This document shows positions 16,718 through 25,146 of a stretch of DNA of 52,056 bases, piece after piece (position 1 is the stretch's first letter; every line of letters starts with the position of its first letter). The translations under genes and the position numbers were made by a program. Origin of the DNA: Spirochaetaceae bacterium (GTDB lineage Bacteria; Spirochaetota; Spirochaetia; SZUA-6; Bin103); the NCBI GenBank assembly GCA_028820215.1, contig JAPPKD010000178.1:1-52056 (forward strand). The letters run 5' to 3'. The notes under the pieces were generated by a model. It was given only the letters and a program-made list of their open reading frames with translations. It searched no databases and had not been told where the DNA came from.

Positions 16718-17593
16718 ATGGCTTGGTTTCTATTCATCGACGAAAGTGGTCACGACCGGTCCGCATCGCCCTACGAGGTGCTGGCTGGAGTGGCAATCCA
16801 GGACCAAGCCATACGCGCCGTCGTCCGCCAACTGCACGAGCTAGAGATCCGTTCGTTCGGCCGTCGGTACAGCGACGGGCCCCGGGAACTCAAAGGCAAG
16901 CTTCTACTGAAGAAGAAGGTCTTTCGTCACAGGGAGTTAAGCGTCGAAGTCGATGCGGCGGAAATCCCCGCGCTTGCCCAGGCGGCTCTCGATGACGGCG
17001 CGCGGGCGGATGCCCGAATGCTGAAGGCCCTTGCGATTGCGAAGCTCAACTACGTCGGCTCCCTCTTTGAGATCTGTGCGGAGTTCGGTTGCCGCGTGTT
17101 CGCAAGTATTGTCGAGACCAATGCCTGCCCCACCGCCACAGGAGGTCTGCGGAAGGACTACGCTTATCTGTTCGAGAGATTCTTCTACTTCCTGGAGGAT
17201 CTCAACGCTACGGAGCAGGGCATCGTGGTCTTCGACGAGCTCGAGAAGTCGCAGAGCCATTTGCTGATCGATCAGATGCACCGGTACTTCGCGGACACGA
17301 TGGTCGGCCAGGAGCGATCCAGCCGCATCATCCCCGAGCCTTTCTTCGTGCACAGCGAGCTCACCACCGGCGTACAGATCGCGGATCTAGTCGCCTATGT
17401 CATCTCCTGGGGCTTTCGCACGTCCCGGATGACCAAGCCTGCGCGGAGCGAGTTGGCGGACCTCTCGGCCCAAGTCGCTGATCTGCGCTACCGTGCCACT
17501 CGGAACCGCATGGACAACCCAGTGTTCGAGATCTGGAGCTTCGCGCACATTAGTGACCTGCGGACGCAGGCTGAGCGCTATGAGGTGTCGTGA
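16718..17593 (+). CDS. DUF3800 domain protein
   Basis: A 291-residue protein with the DUF3800 hallmark at the extreme N-terminus, FLFIDESGHD, and the matching late motif TTGVQIADLVAYVISW. The two acidic motifs (DES near the start and QIAD near the end), with FDELEKSQSH between them, suggest an RNase H-like or nuclease fold; the family is often found with defence or mobile elements. No enzymatic role is established. ATG at 16718 is chosen because the family begins within a few residues of the FIDES motif. The open frame from 16415 has no recognisable sequence. Confidence 0.85.
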   Translation: MAWFLFIDESGHDRSASPYEVLAGVAIQDQAIRAVVRQLHELEIRSFGRRYSDGPRELKGKLLLKKKVFRHRELSVEVDAAEIPALAQAALDDGARADARMLKALAIAKLNYVGSLFEICAEFGCRVFASIVETNACPTATGGLRKDYAYLFERFFYFLEDLNATEQGIVVFDELEKSQSHLLIDQMHRYFADTMVGQERSSRIIPEPFFVHSELTTGVQIADLVAYVISWGFRTSRMTKPARSELADLSAQVADLRYRATRNRMDNPVFEIWSFAHISDLRTQAERYEVS

Positions 17594-17919
17594 AAAAAAG
17601 GCAATGGAGCGCCGAAGCGACCCCAAAGCCTCCAAGACGGACAATGATCACTTCCTTGGGGAATGTCAAGGCTCGATCCTTGGGCCTACCCATCCGCTGT
17701 GCCTGCTGATCCGCTTCTCGATGCCGGCTTCCTCAGCCTAGTCCAGGCTGTCTTCGAGTGGCGTATCCGGACCAGCAGGCCGTCGGCGCCGGCCGCAGGG
17801 GACATGTCGGCTCATTTGTGCGCCGCCACCTGGAGCCGAAGCCCGCGCCCTGAAGCGGTAGGATAGCGATCGTTGCGTCTGCGGCGGGCGTCGGCGTACC
17901 ATCGCGGCGTCTCCGCACC
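17594..17919. other. Intergenic region without a recognised gene
   Basis: This 326-base stretch separates the DUF3800 gene from the polysaccharide deacetylase gene. It begins with an A-run just after the DUF3800 stop. Short frames on both strands have no recognisable motifs or ribosome binding sites. It probably holds the promoter of the downstream deacetylase-importer operon, but no convincing -35/-10 pair was identified. Confidence 0.5.
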
Positions 17920-18627
17920 ATGCCGCTGACCTACTACACGCACGCGCGGCGCGACGAGCCGAAGGTCGCGCTGACCTTCGACGACGGCCCGAATCCGCCG
18001 CGTACCGACGAGATCATGGACATCCTGGAGGCGAAGGGCGCCCGCGGCACCTTCTTCGTGCTCGGCAAGTGGGTCGAGCGGTGGCCGCCGGCGTTCGAGC
18101 GGATCGTGCGGCGCGGCCACTGCATCGGCAACCACAGCCATGTCCATCACGCGCACGTCGGTGACTTCGATCGCGCCGAGGCGGCGATCGGCAACATCCT
18201 GGGCCGCCCCACGCGGTTCCTGCGCGCCCACTACTTCAACTACTTCACCTGCTTGTACTCGCCAGTTGCGATGTCCGAGTCGATGGCGATCGTCGACTCG
18301 GACGTCAACCCGGCCGACTACGCCAAGACCGATCCGCAGGAGATCGTCGACGCCACGCTGCAGCACCCGTCGCTCGCCGCCGGGTCGATCATCGACCTGC
18401 ACGACAGCGGCGAGACGGACGACGACGGGCTGCGCCTGGCACGGCCGCTGCCGCTGATCGCGGCTCTGCCGACGATCATCGACGGCCTGCAGGCGCAGGG
18501 CTTCCAGCTCGTCGGCCTGGACCAGATGACCCTGGTCGACCCGGTGGAGTGGCAGCCGGACGACCGCGCCACGTACGCGTCGCCGGAGGCGCGCGCCGCG
18601 GTGTACGAGCTCGGCCGGCGGCGATGA
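17920..18627 (+). CDS. Polysaccharide deacetylase (NodB-homology) family protein
   Basis: A 235-residue carbohydrate esterase family 4-like protein. Motif 1 is LTFDDGPNP (catalytic and metal aspartates at 21 and 22). Motif 2 is NHSHVHH, with metal-binding histidines at about 72 and 76. Motif 3, usually RxPY, is altered to RAHYFNYF. The late motif is IIDLHDSGE. Members remove N- or O-acetyl groups from polysaccharides or act on related amides. No signal peptide is seen, so it may work on imported oligosaccharides or amides in the cytoplasm. It lies 55 bases upstream of the binding-protein gene and is probably in its operon. The start ATG at 17920 has a poor Shine-Dalgarno sequence. Confidence 0.85.
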   Translation: MPLTYYTHARRDEPKVALTFDDGPNPPRTDEIMDILEAKGARGTFFVLGKWVERWPPAFERIVRRGHCIGNHSHVHHAHVGDFDRAEAAIGNILGRPTRFLRAHYFNYFTCLYSPVAMSESMAIVDSDVNPADYAKTDPQEIVDATLQHPSLAAGSIIDLHDSGETDDDGLRLARPLPLIAALPTIIDGLQAQGFQLVGLDQMTLVDPVEWQPDDRATYASPEARAAVYELGRRR

Positions 18628-18682
18628 ACCTCGCCTTCAACATGTGCTCATCAAACCCTTGTTCACGAAGGAGGAGACTAAA

Positions 18683-20263
18683 GTGAACATCCGTATCAGA
18701 CCTGTGTTCCTGGCCACGCTGGCGCTGACAGTGCTGCTCGGCGGCGGCGCGGCCATGGCGCACGACGACGTCCTGGTGATCGCCATCTCCGGCGATATCG
18801 AGACGCTCGACCCGCCGTTCTCGCGCTTTCAGCGCTCGAACGAGACCAACCTGAACGTCTACGACCAGTTCTTCCGCTACGGGCGGCGCGACACCGGTCA
18901 GGGCTACAGCATCGCCGACACCGGCACCATCGAAGGCGCCGCCGTCGAATCGTGGCAGTGGTCGGACGACGGTCTGTCGATCGTGCTCGACATCCGGCAG
19001 GGCGTGACCTTTCCCAAGACCGGCCGCGAGCTGACCGCCGATGACTTCATCTACTGGTTCGACCGGGCGCACGGAACGGAGTCCGGCACCGCATGGAACG
19101 TCAACACCGCCGGCATCACCTCGTATGAGAAGACCGGCGACCACCAGGTGACGCTGCAGTTCTCGAATCCCAGCCCGTGGTTCTTCTACCTGTTCCGCGA
19201 CCAATCGCAGGGGCCGATGGACCACGTCGAGGCGCAGGCGCACGTCGAGTCCGACGACCCTTGGGCCACGCGCTGGTTGGCCAAGAACGACGTGGGATCC
19301 GGCGAGTACTACGTCGAGAGCTGGGAGGCCGGCGTGCAGATGGTGCTGCGCGCCAATCCCGACTACTGGGCTGGCCCGGCCTTCTTCGAAGAGATCATCC
19401 TGCAGATCGTCCCCAACTCGGCCGATCGCGCGCTGCTGCTGCGCGAGGGAGAGGTGGACATCGCCACCGGGCTGTCCACGGACGAGCTTGCCGCCCTGCG
19501 CGATTCCGACGGCGTCAAGGTGCTGTCGATTCCGACGCGCAACCAGATGATCTTCGGCTTCAACGTGCAGCGCGCGCCGTTCGACGACGTGCGCGTCCGC
19601 CAGGCGCTGTCCTACGCGGTGCCGGGCGAGGCGATCGCGCAAGGCATCTTCGGCGGCAACGCGCTCGTGTCGGCCGGCCCCATTCCGGTGGATGGTCAGA
19701 ACCACGACGGCAGCCTGTGGCCGTACTCGTTCGACCTGGACAAGGCGTCGGCGCTACTGGCCGAGGCCGGCTACGGCGACGGGTTCGAGTTCACGCTGGA
19801 CATCGCCTCCGGGCTGCCCACCACCGAGCAGATCGCGGTCGTTCTGCAGGACGCGTTCAAGGACATCGGCGTGACCATGAACATCAACCCGCAGCCCGCG
19901 GCCGTGTTCGCGGAGCAGCTCGGGACGCTTGAGCATCACGCGTGGATGCGCGACCTGCTGTGGTACGTGGATGACGCCGGCTACACCGGCGACCTGTTCT
20001 TCCGCACCGACGCGGTCGTCAACTGGATGGGTTACAGCGACGCCGAGCTCGACGGCATCATCGACGAGATGACCGTCACGCTCGACGCCGGGCGCAAGGC
20101 GGAGTTGGCCAAGCGCTACCAGGAGATCCTGATCGAGGCCGCGCCGGCGCTCTACATCTCGGAGATGCCGTTCGAGATCGCAATGCGCGACAACATTCAC
20201 GGCTACGTGCAGCTGCCCGACAACCTGCTGTGGTACTGGCCGCTGTATCGCGGCGACGGCTGA
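18683..20263 (+). CDS. ABC importer solute-binding protein, family 5 (peptide/opine type)
   Basis: A 526-residue extracellular solute-binding protein of the DppA/OppA family. Residues 1-26 are a signal peptide (IRIRPVFLATLALTVLLGGG, cleavage near AMAHD). The mature start VIAISGDIETLDP, the segment VESWQWSDDGLSIVLDIR and the late phrase VRQALSYAVPGEAIAQGIFG are typical of the family. No lipobox cysteine is present, so it is periplasmic rather than a lipoprotein. GTG at 18683 is preceded by AGGAGGAG and gives the better signal peptide. It is the first importer gene, followed by a stem-loop and then permease and ATPase genes. The ligand is unknown; peptides, oligosaccharides or opines are possible. 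Confidence 0.92.
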   Translation: MNIRIRPVFLATLALTVLLGGGAAMAHDDVLVIAISGDIETLDPPFSRFQRSNETNLNVYDQFFRYGRRDTGQGYSIADTGTIEGAAVESWQWSDDGLSIVLDIRQGVTFPKTGRELTADDFIYWFDRAHGTESGTAWNVNTAGITSYEKTGDHQVTLQFSNPSPWFFYLFRDQSQGPMDHVEAQAHVESDDPWATRWLAKNDVGSGEYYVESWEAGVQMVLRANPDYWAGPAFFEEIILQIVPNSADRALLLREGEVDIATGLSTDELAALRDSDGVKVLSIPTRNQMIFGFNVQRAPFDDVRVRQALSYAVPGEAIAQGIFGGNALVSAGPIPVDGQNHDGSLWPYSFDLDKASALLAEAGYGDGFEFTLDIASGLPTTEQIAVVLQDAFKDIGVTMNINPQPAAVFAEQLGTLEHHAWMRDLLWYVDDAGYTGDLFFRTDAVVNWMGYSDAELDGIIDEMTVTLDAGRKAELAKRYQEILIEAAPALYISEMPFEIAMRDNIHGYVQLPDNLLWYWPLYRGDG

Positions 20264-20287
20264 TCACCGCGCCGCTTTTTCCGTGTG

Positions 20288-20319
20288 CGGGGTGCGGGCG
20301 CTGAGCGCTCGCCACCCCG
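20288..20319 (+). promoter_or_regulatory. Intercistronic stem-loop after the binding-protein gene
   Basis: A near-perfect inverted repeat: CGGGGTGCGGGCGC pairs with GCGCTCGCCACCCCG around a TGA loop, with one bulge and one mismatch. It sits 24 bases after the binding-protein stop and before the permease start, without a strong U-run. In such operons this position typically holds an mRNA-stabilising hairpin or partial terminator that makes the binding protein more abundant than the membrane parts. Confidence 0.6.
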
Positions 20320-20357
20320 CTCGTCTTTCCATGGCCTGCCGGCCCGCGCGCTGACCG

Positions 20358-21386
20358 ATGCTGGAGTCCGCGCGCGAGTGGGCGCTGTTCCTGCTCAGGA
20401 GGATCGGCATCCTCGCCGTCTCTCTGCTGGGCGTGTCGATGATAACCTTCGCGGTCACGCACGCCATCGGCAATCCCGTCTACCTGCTGGTCGGCCCCAA
20501 GCACAACCAGGAGATGCTCGACAACATGACGCGCGAGCTGGGACTGGACCGGCCGCTGTACGAGCGTTACCTCAACTACCTGGGCAACCTGGCCCGCGGC
20601 AACCTGGGAGTGTCCCGGTATTCCTACAACCCGGTGCTGACCGACATCCGCAAGCGGTTGCCGGCCACCCTGGAGCTGTCCACCTGCGCTCTGCTGCTCG
20701 CGGTGCTGTGGGCCGTGCCGGCCGGCGTGATCGCCGGCATCCGACGCCGCGGCGTGTTCGCCCGGTTGGCGGATGTGACCGCGCGCGGCGGTGTCTCCAT
20801 GCCCGGCTTCTGGCTCGGGCTGCTCTTGATATTCGTGTTCTTCGCGGAGCTGGGCTGGCTGCCGGCGCCGCTCGGCCGCCTGGATCGCGAGTTCACCAAG
20901 CCGCCGTACGTCACCGGCTGGTACACCATCGACGCGCTGCTGGCCGGCGACGCCGGCGCGTTCCTGTCCAGCCTGCGCCACCTGATCCTTCCCGCGGTGA
21001 CGCTGGCGTTCACCACCAGCCCCAGCACGCTGCAGATCACGCGCAACACGATGCGGGAGGTGATGCAGAGCGACTACATCCGCACCGCCCGAGCCTTCGG
21101 GATGCCGTCCTCGGCGGTCTATCGCTACGCGCTGCGCAACATCCTGGGACCGGTGACCACCATGATCGCCATGACCTACGGCTATCTGTTGAGCGGCACC
21201 GTGCTGGTGGAGGTGGTGTTCACCTGGCCGGGGCTGGGGCTGTATGCGGTCGACGCCATGAACCACTCCGACTACGAGCCGATCATGGGCGTGGTGCTGC
21301 TGACCGCCGCCTTCTACCTGACGATCTACCTCGCCGCCGACGTCGTGAACGCCATTCTCGATCCGCGCGCGCGCAGCCGGACCTGA
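20358..21386 (+). CDS. Dipeptide/oligopeptide-type ABC permease (DppB-like)
   Basis: A 342-residue inner-membrane permease. It starts with LLRRIGILAVSLLGVSMITF (first membrane helix), then a periplasmic stretch with NPVYLLVG and LGLDRPLYERYLNYL typical of DppB. The ATPase-contacting EAA loop is RTARAFGMPSSAVYRYALRN, close to the C-terminus. Six membrane helices are expected. The ATG at 20358 follows the intercistronic hairpin. It pairs with the next permease to form the channel of the importer served by the preceding binding protein. Confidence 0.92.
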   Translation: MLESAREWALFLLRRIGILAVSLLGVSMITFAVTHAIGNPVYLLVGPKHNQEMLDNMTRELGLDRPLYERYLNYLGNLARGNLGVSRYSYNPVLTDIRKRLPATLELSTCALLLAVLWAVPAGVIAGIRRRGVFARLADVTARGGVSMPGFWLGLLLIFVFFAELGWLPAPLGRLDREFTKPPYVTGWYTIDALLAGDAGAFLSSLRHLILPAVTLAFTTSPSTLQITRNTMREVMQSDYIRTARAFGMPSSAVYRYALRNILGPVTTMIAMTYGYLLSGTVLVEVVFTWPGLGLYAVDAMNHSDYEPIMGVVLLTAAFYLTIYLAADVVNAILDPRARSRT

Positions 21387-21388
21387 GC

Positions 21389-22270
21389 ATGGGCGCCGCC
21401 GATCTCGCGTCCGCCGCCGTGGCCGACACCGCGCGCCCGGGCTTCTACCGGCGCCTGGAGAATGCCAACGGCGTCGCCAGGGTGCGGATCAACCTCGCCA
21501 TGCTGTCGCTGCTGATCGTGCTGGGCGCGGTCGCTCCGCTGCTGCCGCTGCAGGATCCGGTCGATCCGAATCCGCTCTCCCGATTCGCACCGCCTTCGCG
21601 GGAGCACTGGTTCGGCACCGACACCAACGGCATGGACGTGTTCTCCCGCACGATCCACGCGATTCGGGTCGACTTCTCGCTGGCGCTGAGCTCGGTGCTG
21701 ATCGGCATCCTGGTCGGCGTGCCGCTGGGCGCGCTGGCCGGCTACTTCGGGGGCCGCTTCGACACCGTGGTGACGCGCATCACGGAGGTCTTTCAGGGCT
21801 TTCCGCAGATCCTGTTCGGCATGGCGGTGCTGGCCGCCGCCGGCAACACGCTGGTGAACCTGGTGCTGATCATCGCGTTTTACAACGTTCCCGTGTACAG
21901 CAAGATGGTGCGCAGCGCCGCCGTGCCGTTGCGGGAGGCGGACTTCGTGCTGGCGGCGCGGGTGTTCGGCAACTCGCCCCTGTCGGTGGTGTTCCGGCAC
22001 GTCATCCCCAACACGCTGGTGCCGGTTTTCTCGCAGCTCCCGCTGAGCTGCGCCTACGCCGTGCAGATGATCGCGGGCCTGAGCTTCATCGGCCTGGGCG
22101 TCTCCATCCCGACGCCGGAGTGGGGCTCGATGATCCAGCTCGGCGCCAACCAGATGGTGTTCGGCAAGTGGTGGGCGTCGGTGTTTCCCGGGCTGGCGCT
22201 GTTCGGCTCGGTCTGGGTGCTCAACAACGTCAGCGACCTGCTCGGTTCGCTGGTGGTCCGGCGGGCGTGA
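21389..22270 (+). CDS. Dipeptide/oligopeptide-type ABC permease (DppC-like)
   Basis: A 293-residue second permease of the same importer. It has an N-terminal cytoplasmic tail and a first helix (LAMLSLLIVLGAVAPLLPL). The DppC signature HWFGTDTNGMDVFSRTIHA follows. The EAA loop is LAARVFGNSPLSVVFRHVIP, and the late motif is GLSFIGLGVSIPTPEWGSM. ATG at 21389 lies 2 bases beyond the stop of the first permease. The frame is open upstream on the opposite side of the first permease, but that part is not coding. It precedes the two ATPase genes with almost no spacing, so this is a single transcript. Confidence 0.92.
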   Translation: MGAADLASAAVADTARPGFYRRLENANGVARVRINLAMLSLLIVLGAVAPLLPLQDPVDPNPLSRFAPPSREHWFGTDTNGMDVFSRTIHAIRVDFSLALSSVLIGILVGVPLGALAGYFGGRFDTVVTRITEVFQGFPQILFGMAVLAAAGNTLVNLVLIIAFYNVPVYSKMVRSAAVPLREADFVLAARVFGNSPLSVVFRHVIPNTLVPVFSQLPLSCAYAVQMIAGLSFIGLGVSIPTPEWGSMIQLGANQMVFGKWWASVFPGLALFGSVWVLNNVSDLLGSLVVRRA

Positions 22271-22273
22271 GCG

Positions 22274-23233
22274 GTGGCGCTCCTGTCGATCGACGGTCTT
22301 GCCGTGGAGTTCGCGGTCAACCGCGAGACCATTCACGCGCTGCGCGGCGTGACCCTGAGCCTGGAGGAGGGGGCCCGTACGGCGGTCGTCGGCGAGAGCG
22401 GATCCGGCAAGACCGTGACCGCGCTCAGCGTGTTGCGGCTGCTGCCGCCCACCGCACGGATCACCTCCGGGCGGATCGACTTCGCCGGCCGGGAGCTGAC
22501 CTCGCTGGACGATGCGCGGCTGGGCGAGATCCGCGGATCGCAGGTGGCGATGATTTTCCAGCACGCATCCGCGGCCCTGAATCCGCTGTGGCCGGTCGGC
22601 CGCCAGATCGCGGACGTGTACCGCCATCACCGGGGAGGAACGCGGCGCGAGGCGTGGCAGCGGGCGGTCGAGGTGCTGGCCGCCACGGGAATCCCCGACG
22701 CGGCCGCGCGTGCGCGCGACTTTCCGCACCAGTTCTCGGGCGGCATGGCACAGCGGGTGATGATCGCGATGGCGCTGGTGTGCTCGCCGAAGTTGCTGAT
22801 CGCCGACGAGCCCACCACCGGGCTCGACCTGACCATCCAGGTGCAGGTGCTCGATCTTATAGCCGAGGTGGTCGAGCGGCTCGATGCGACGCTGATGCTC
22901 ATCTCGCACGACCTGGCGGTGGTGGGGGCGCTCTGCGACCACGTCGTGGTGATGTACGCGGGCGAGGTGATGGAGAGCGGCACCACCGCACAGGTGCTCG
23001 ATGCGCCGGCCAATCCGTACACGGAAGGGTTGCTGGCGTGCTTCGCCGAGGCGGGCGGCGGAGACATGCCGTCCATCCCCGGACGCGCCCCCGACATGCG
23101 CCGGCCGATCCCGGGCTGCGGGTTCGCCGAGCGCTGCTCGCGTGTCGAGGAGGTCTGCCGCGCGCATCCGGCGCCGGTGGTCGAGGTCGCCGCCGGTCAC
23201 CTGTCCCGCTGTCACTTCGCCGGTGAGCGGTAG
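22274..23233 (+). CDS. ABC importer ATPase (DppD/OppD-like)
   Basis: A 319-residue ATPase of the oligopeptide subfamily. Walker A is [12 protein letters not shown], the Q-loop is MIFQHASAALNP, and the signature is FSGGMAQRVMIAMAL. Walker B is LLIADEPTTGLD, and the switch is LISHDLAVV. The C-terminal cysteine-containing extension (GCGFAERCSRVEEVCR and SRCHF) is the OppD/DppD element that in some members binds a 4Fe-4S cluster. The start is GTG at 22274, three bases beyond the permease stop. It forms a heterodimer with the next gene product. Confidence 0.92.
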   Translation: MALLSIDGLAVEFAVNRETIHALRGVTLSLEEGARTAVVGESGSGKTVTALSVLRLLPPTARITSGRIDFAGRELTSLDDARLGEIRGSQVAMIFQHASAALNPLWPVGRQIADVYRHHRGGTRREAWQRAVEVLAATGIPDAAARARDFPHQFSGGMAQRVMIAMALVCSPKLLIADEPTTGLDLTIQVQVLDLIAEVVERLDATLMLISHDLAVVGALCDHVVVMYAGEVMESGTTAQVLDAPANPYTEGLLACFAEAGGGDMPSIPGRAPDMRRPIPGCGFAERCSRVEEVCRAHPAPVVEVAAGHLSRCHFAGER

Positions 23234-23237
23234 CGGG

Positions 23238-24236
23238 ATGGACGGCCAGCCGCTGCTCCGCGTCGAACATTCGGTGAAGCGCTACGCGCTTCGGCGACTC
23301 GGCCTGCGCCGTTCGTATGTGGCGGCCCTGGACGACGTGTCGGTCGCGGTGCGGCGAGGTGAGTGCGTGGGCCTGGTCGGCGAGTCCGGCTCCGGCAAGT
23401 CGACGCTGGGCCGCTGCGTGCTCAACCTCACGCCGCTGGATGCGGGCCGCATCGTGTTTCAGGGACGAGAGATCCAGGCGCTCGGCGAACGCGACTGGCG
23501 GCCGCTGCGCCGGCAGTTGCAGATGGTGTTCCAGAACCCGCTGACCTCGTTCAACCCGATGATGACCATCGAGCAGTCGCTGCAGGACGCGTTGCGCCAC
23601 ACGACCGGCATGGAGGCCGCGGCGCGGCGCAACCACGCGCGGGTGTTGCTGGAGCAGGTGCAACTCGACCAGCGGTTCGCAGGGCTCTACCCCTACGAGC
23701 TGTCGGGCGGCCAGTTGCAGCGCGCGGCCATCGCGCGGGCGCTGGCCCCGGGCCCCGACTTCCTGTTCCTGGACGAGCCGACCGCAGCCCTGGACATGTC
23801 GATCAAGGGGCAGATCGTCAACCTGCTCAGGGATCTGCAGCGCCGCCACGAACGGGCGCTCATCTTCGTGTCGCACGACCTGCGCGCGGTCCGCTACGTG
23901 GCCGACCGCATGTGCGTGATGTATCAGGGTCAGGTCGTGGAGCAGGGCAGCCGCGCGGCGGTGTTCGACCGGCCCCGGCATCCGTACACGCGCGCGCTCC
24001 TGGCCGCGACGCTGATCGGGCGCGGTGCACGTGCCGCTTCGACGGCGCCGGGCGGTGACGGCGAGTCCGCGGAGCGGTCACCGGAGGGATGCCGGCTGGT
24101 CGGCCGCTGTCCGTTCGCCCAGGAACGCTGCCGGCGGGAGCCGCAGGAGTTGCGCCCGATCGCTCCGGGCCACGAGGTTCGCTGCTGGCGTTCGGAGGAG
24201 CTCCCCGCGGCCGAACGAGTTGCAGGCTCCAGATGA
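23238..24236 (+). CDS. ABC importer ATPase (DppF/OppF-like)
   Basis: A 332-residue ATPase. The conserved opening is LRVEHSVKRYALRR, followed by AALDDVSVAVRRGE. Walker A is GESGSGKSTLGR, the Q-loop is MVFQNPLTSFNP, the signature is LSGGQLQRAAIARAL, and Walker B is FLFLDEPTAALD. The C-terminal cluster GRCPFAQERCRRE ending in CW is the OppF-type cysteine region. ATG at 23238 lies 4 bases past the OppD-like stop; a GTG at 23223 would overlap it. Its stop overlaps the Nudix gene start (ATGA). This completes a five-gene importer. Confidence 0.92.
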   Translation: MDGQPLLRVEHSVKRYALRRLGLRRSYVAALDDVSVAVRRGECVGLVGESGSGKSTLGRCVLNLTPLDAGRIVFQGREIQALGERDWRPLRRQLQMVFQNPLTSFNPMMTIEQSLQDALRHTTGMEAAARRNHARVLLEQVQLDQRFAGLYPYELSGGQLQRAAIARALAPGPDFLFLDEPTAALDMSIKGQIVNLLRDLQRRHERALIFVSHDLRAVRYVADRMCVMYQGQVVEQGSRAAVFDRPRHPYTRALLAATLIGRGARAASTAPGGDGESAERSPEGCRLVGRCPFAQERCRREPQELRPIAPGHEVRCWRSEELPAAERVAGSR

Positions 24237-24658
24237 GCATCGCGCGCTGCGTCGCGGGAGCGCTGATACGGGACGGCAAGGTGTTGCTCGTCAAGAGATC
24301 TCCGCAGGCTCGCCATCATCCGAACGTGTGGGATCTGATGGGAGGGCACGTCGAGGGAGATGAGTCGCTGGAGGACGCGTTGCGCCGCGAAGCGTTCGAA
24401 GAGCTGCAAGTAGCAATCGAGTCCTTCCGGCCACTGGGGACCATCCATGACCCGGTCGAACCGGCTGAAGTCAGCGTCTATGTCGTGTCCCGCTGGAGCG
24501 GCGAACCCGTGAACGCCTCTCCCGACGAACACAGCGAGATTCGCTGGTTCTCCGCGGATGAACTGCCTCGTTCGGCTGCGGTGGATGGCTATGGTCATGT
24601 CGTTCGAGCATTGGGACGGGCCATGCGTGAGTCTGCACGCTGCGGTTCTCACCGTTGA
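24233..24658 (+). CDS. Nudix hydrolase
   Basis: A 141-residue Nudix protein. A complete Nudix box is visible: GHVEGDESLEDALRREAFEE fits G-x5-E-x7-R-E-U-x-E-E, with the two-glutamate helix that binds magnesium. The N-terminus ARCVAGALIRDGKVLLVKR is typical of MutT-like members that cleave nucleoside-diphosphate-linked compounds. ATG at 24233 overlaps the stop of the upstream ATPase gene, so it is translationally coupled to the importer operon. Possible roles are house-cleaning or activation of an imported nucleotide-like compound; the substrate cannot be read from the sequence. Confidence 0.9.
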   Translation: MSIARCVAGALIRDGKVLLVKRSPQARHHPNVWDLMGGHVEGDESLEDALRREAFEELQVAIESFRPLGTIHDPVEPAEVSVYVVSRWSGEPVNASPDEHSEIRWFSADELPRSAAVDGYGHVVRALGRAMRESARCGSHR

Positions 24659-24708
24659 TCTGAAGCACCACCGCCGGGGTGACCATTGCTGGTGTATGAG
24701 CGTAAGGT

Positions 24709-25146
24709 ATGGGTGAGACGGCAATGGCTCTTGCAGACACCGATCTGGAGAGAATCGGCGCCTACGTGAAGGGCAACCTCTACGGCTGGTTCGTCGAGGT
24801 GGCGCCGCATCTGGTCATCGGACCGCAGATCCTGGAGCGCATCGCGACGATCGAGCAGGAGCTCAAGGATCAGCGGGACCTGATGGCTGTCCGGTTCGAC
24901 GCGATGGATCGGCGGTTCGAGGAGATGGGTAAACGGTCTGACGAGCGCTTCGCGGAGATGGGCAAGAGGTCGGACGAGCGATTCGCAGCAGTCCATGTCC
25001 GATTCGAGGACATGAACAAGCGCTTTGACGATGTGAACAAGCGCTTCGAAGACATGAACAAGCGCTTCGGTTCGATGCAGTGGCTGGTTGGCGGGGCGTT
25101 CGTCGTGATCGGGGTCCTGATGACCGTCTTCGAGTTCATTACCTGA
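24709..25146 (+). CDS. Small coiled-coil protein with C-terminal membrane anchor
   Basis: A 145-residue protein. Residues 1-45 form a globular lead, residues 46-120 a continuous coiled coil, and 124-143 a membrane helix (WLVGGAFVVIGVLMTVFEF). The coiled coil contains internal repeats: two copies of EMGKRSDERFA, an 11-residue unit, then heptads of the type MNKRFED, DVNKRFED and MNKRF. Similar small tail-anchored coiled-coil proteins are common in bacteria and often accompany toxin or stress genes, but function is unknown. Repeat number may vary between strains. Its 3' end overlaps the convergent CRTAC1 gene by 8 bases. Confidence 0.75.
   Translation: MGETAMALADTDLERIGAYVKGNLYGWFVEVAPHLVIGPQILERIATIEQELKDQRDLMAVRFDAMDRRFEEMGKRSDERFAEMGKRSDERFAAVHVRFEDMNKRFDDVNKRFEDMNKRFGSMQWLVGGAFVVIGVLMTVFEFIT

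Noticed and set aside
20288..20319. Strict Rho-independent terminator
   Set aside because: The stem is strong but there is no U-run, and the permease genes of the same importer follow directly. An intercistronic hairpin is the better description.
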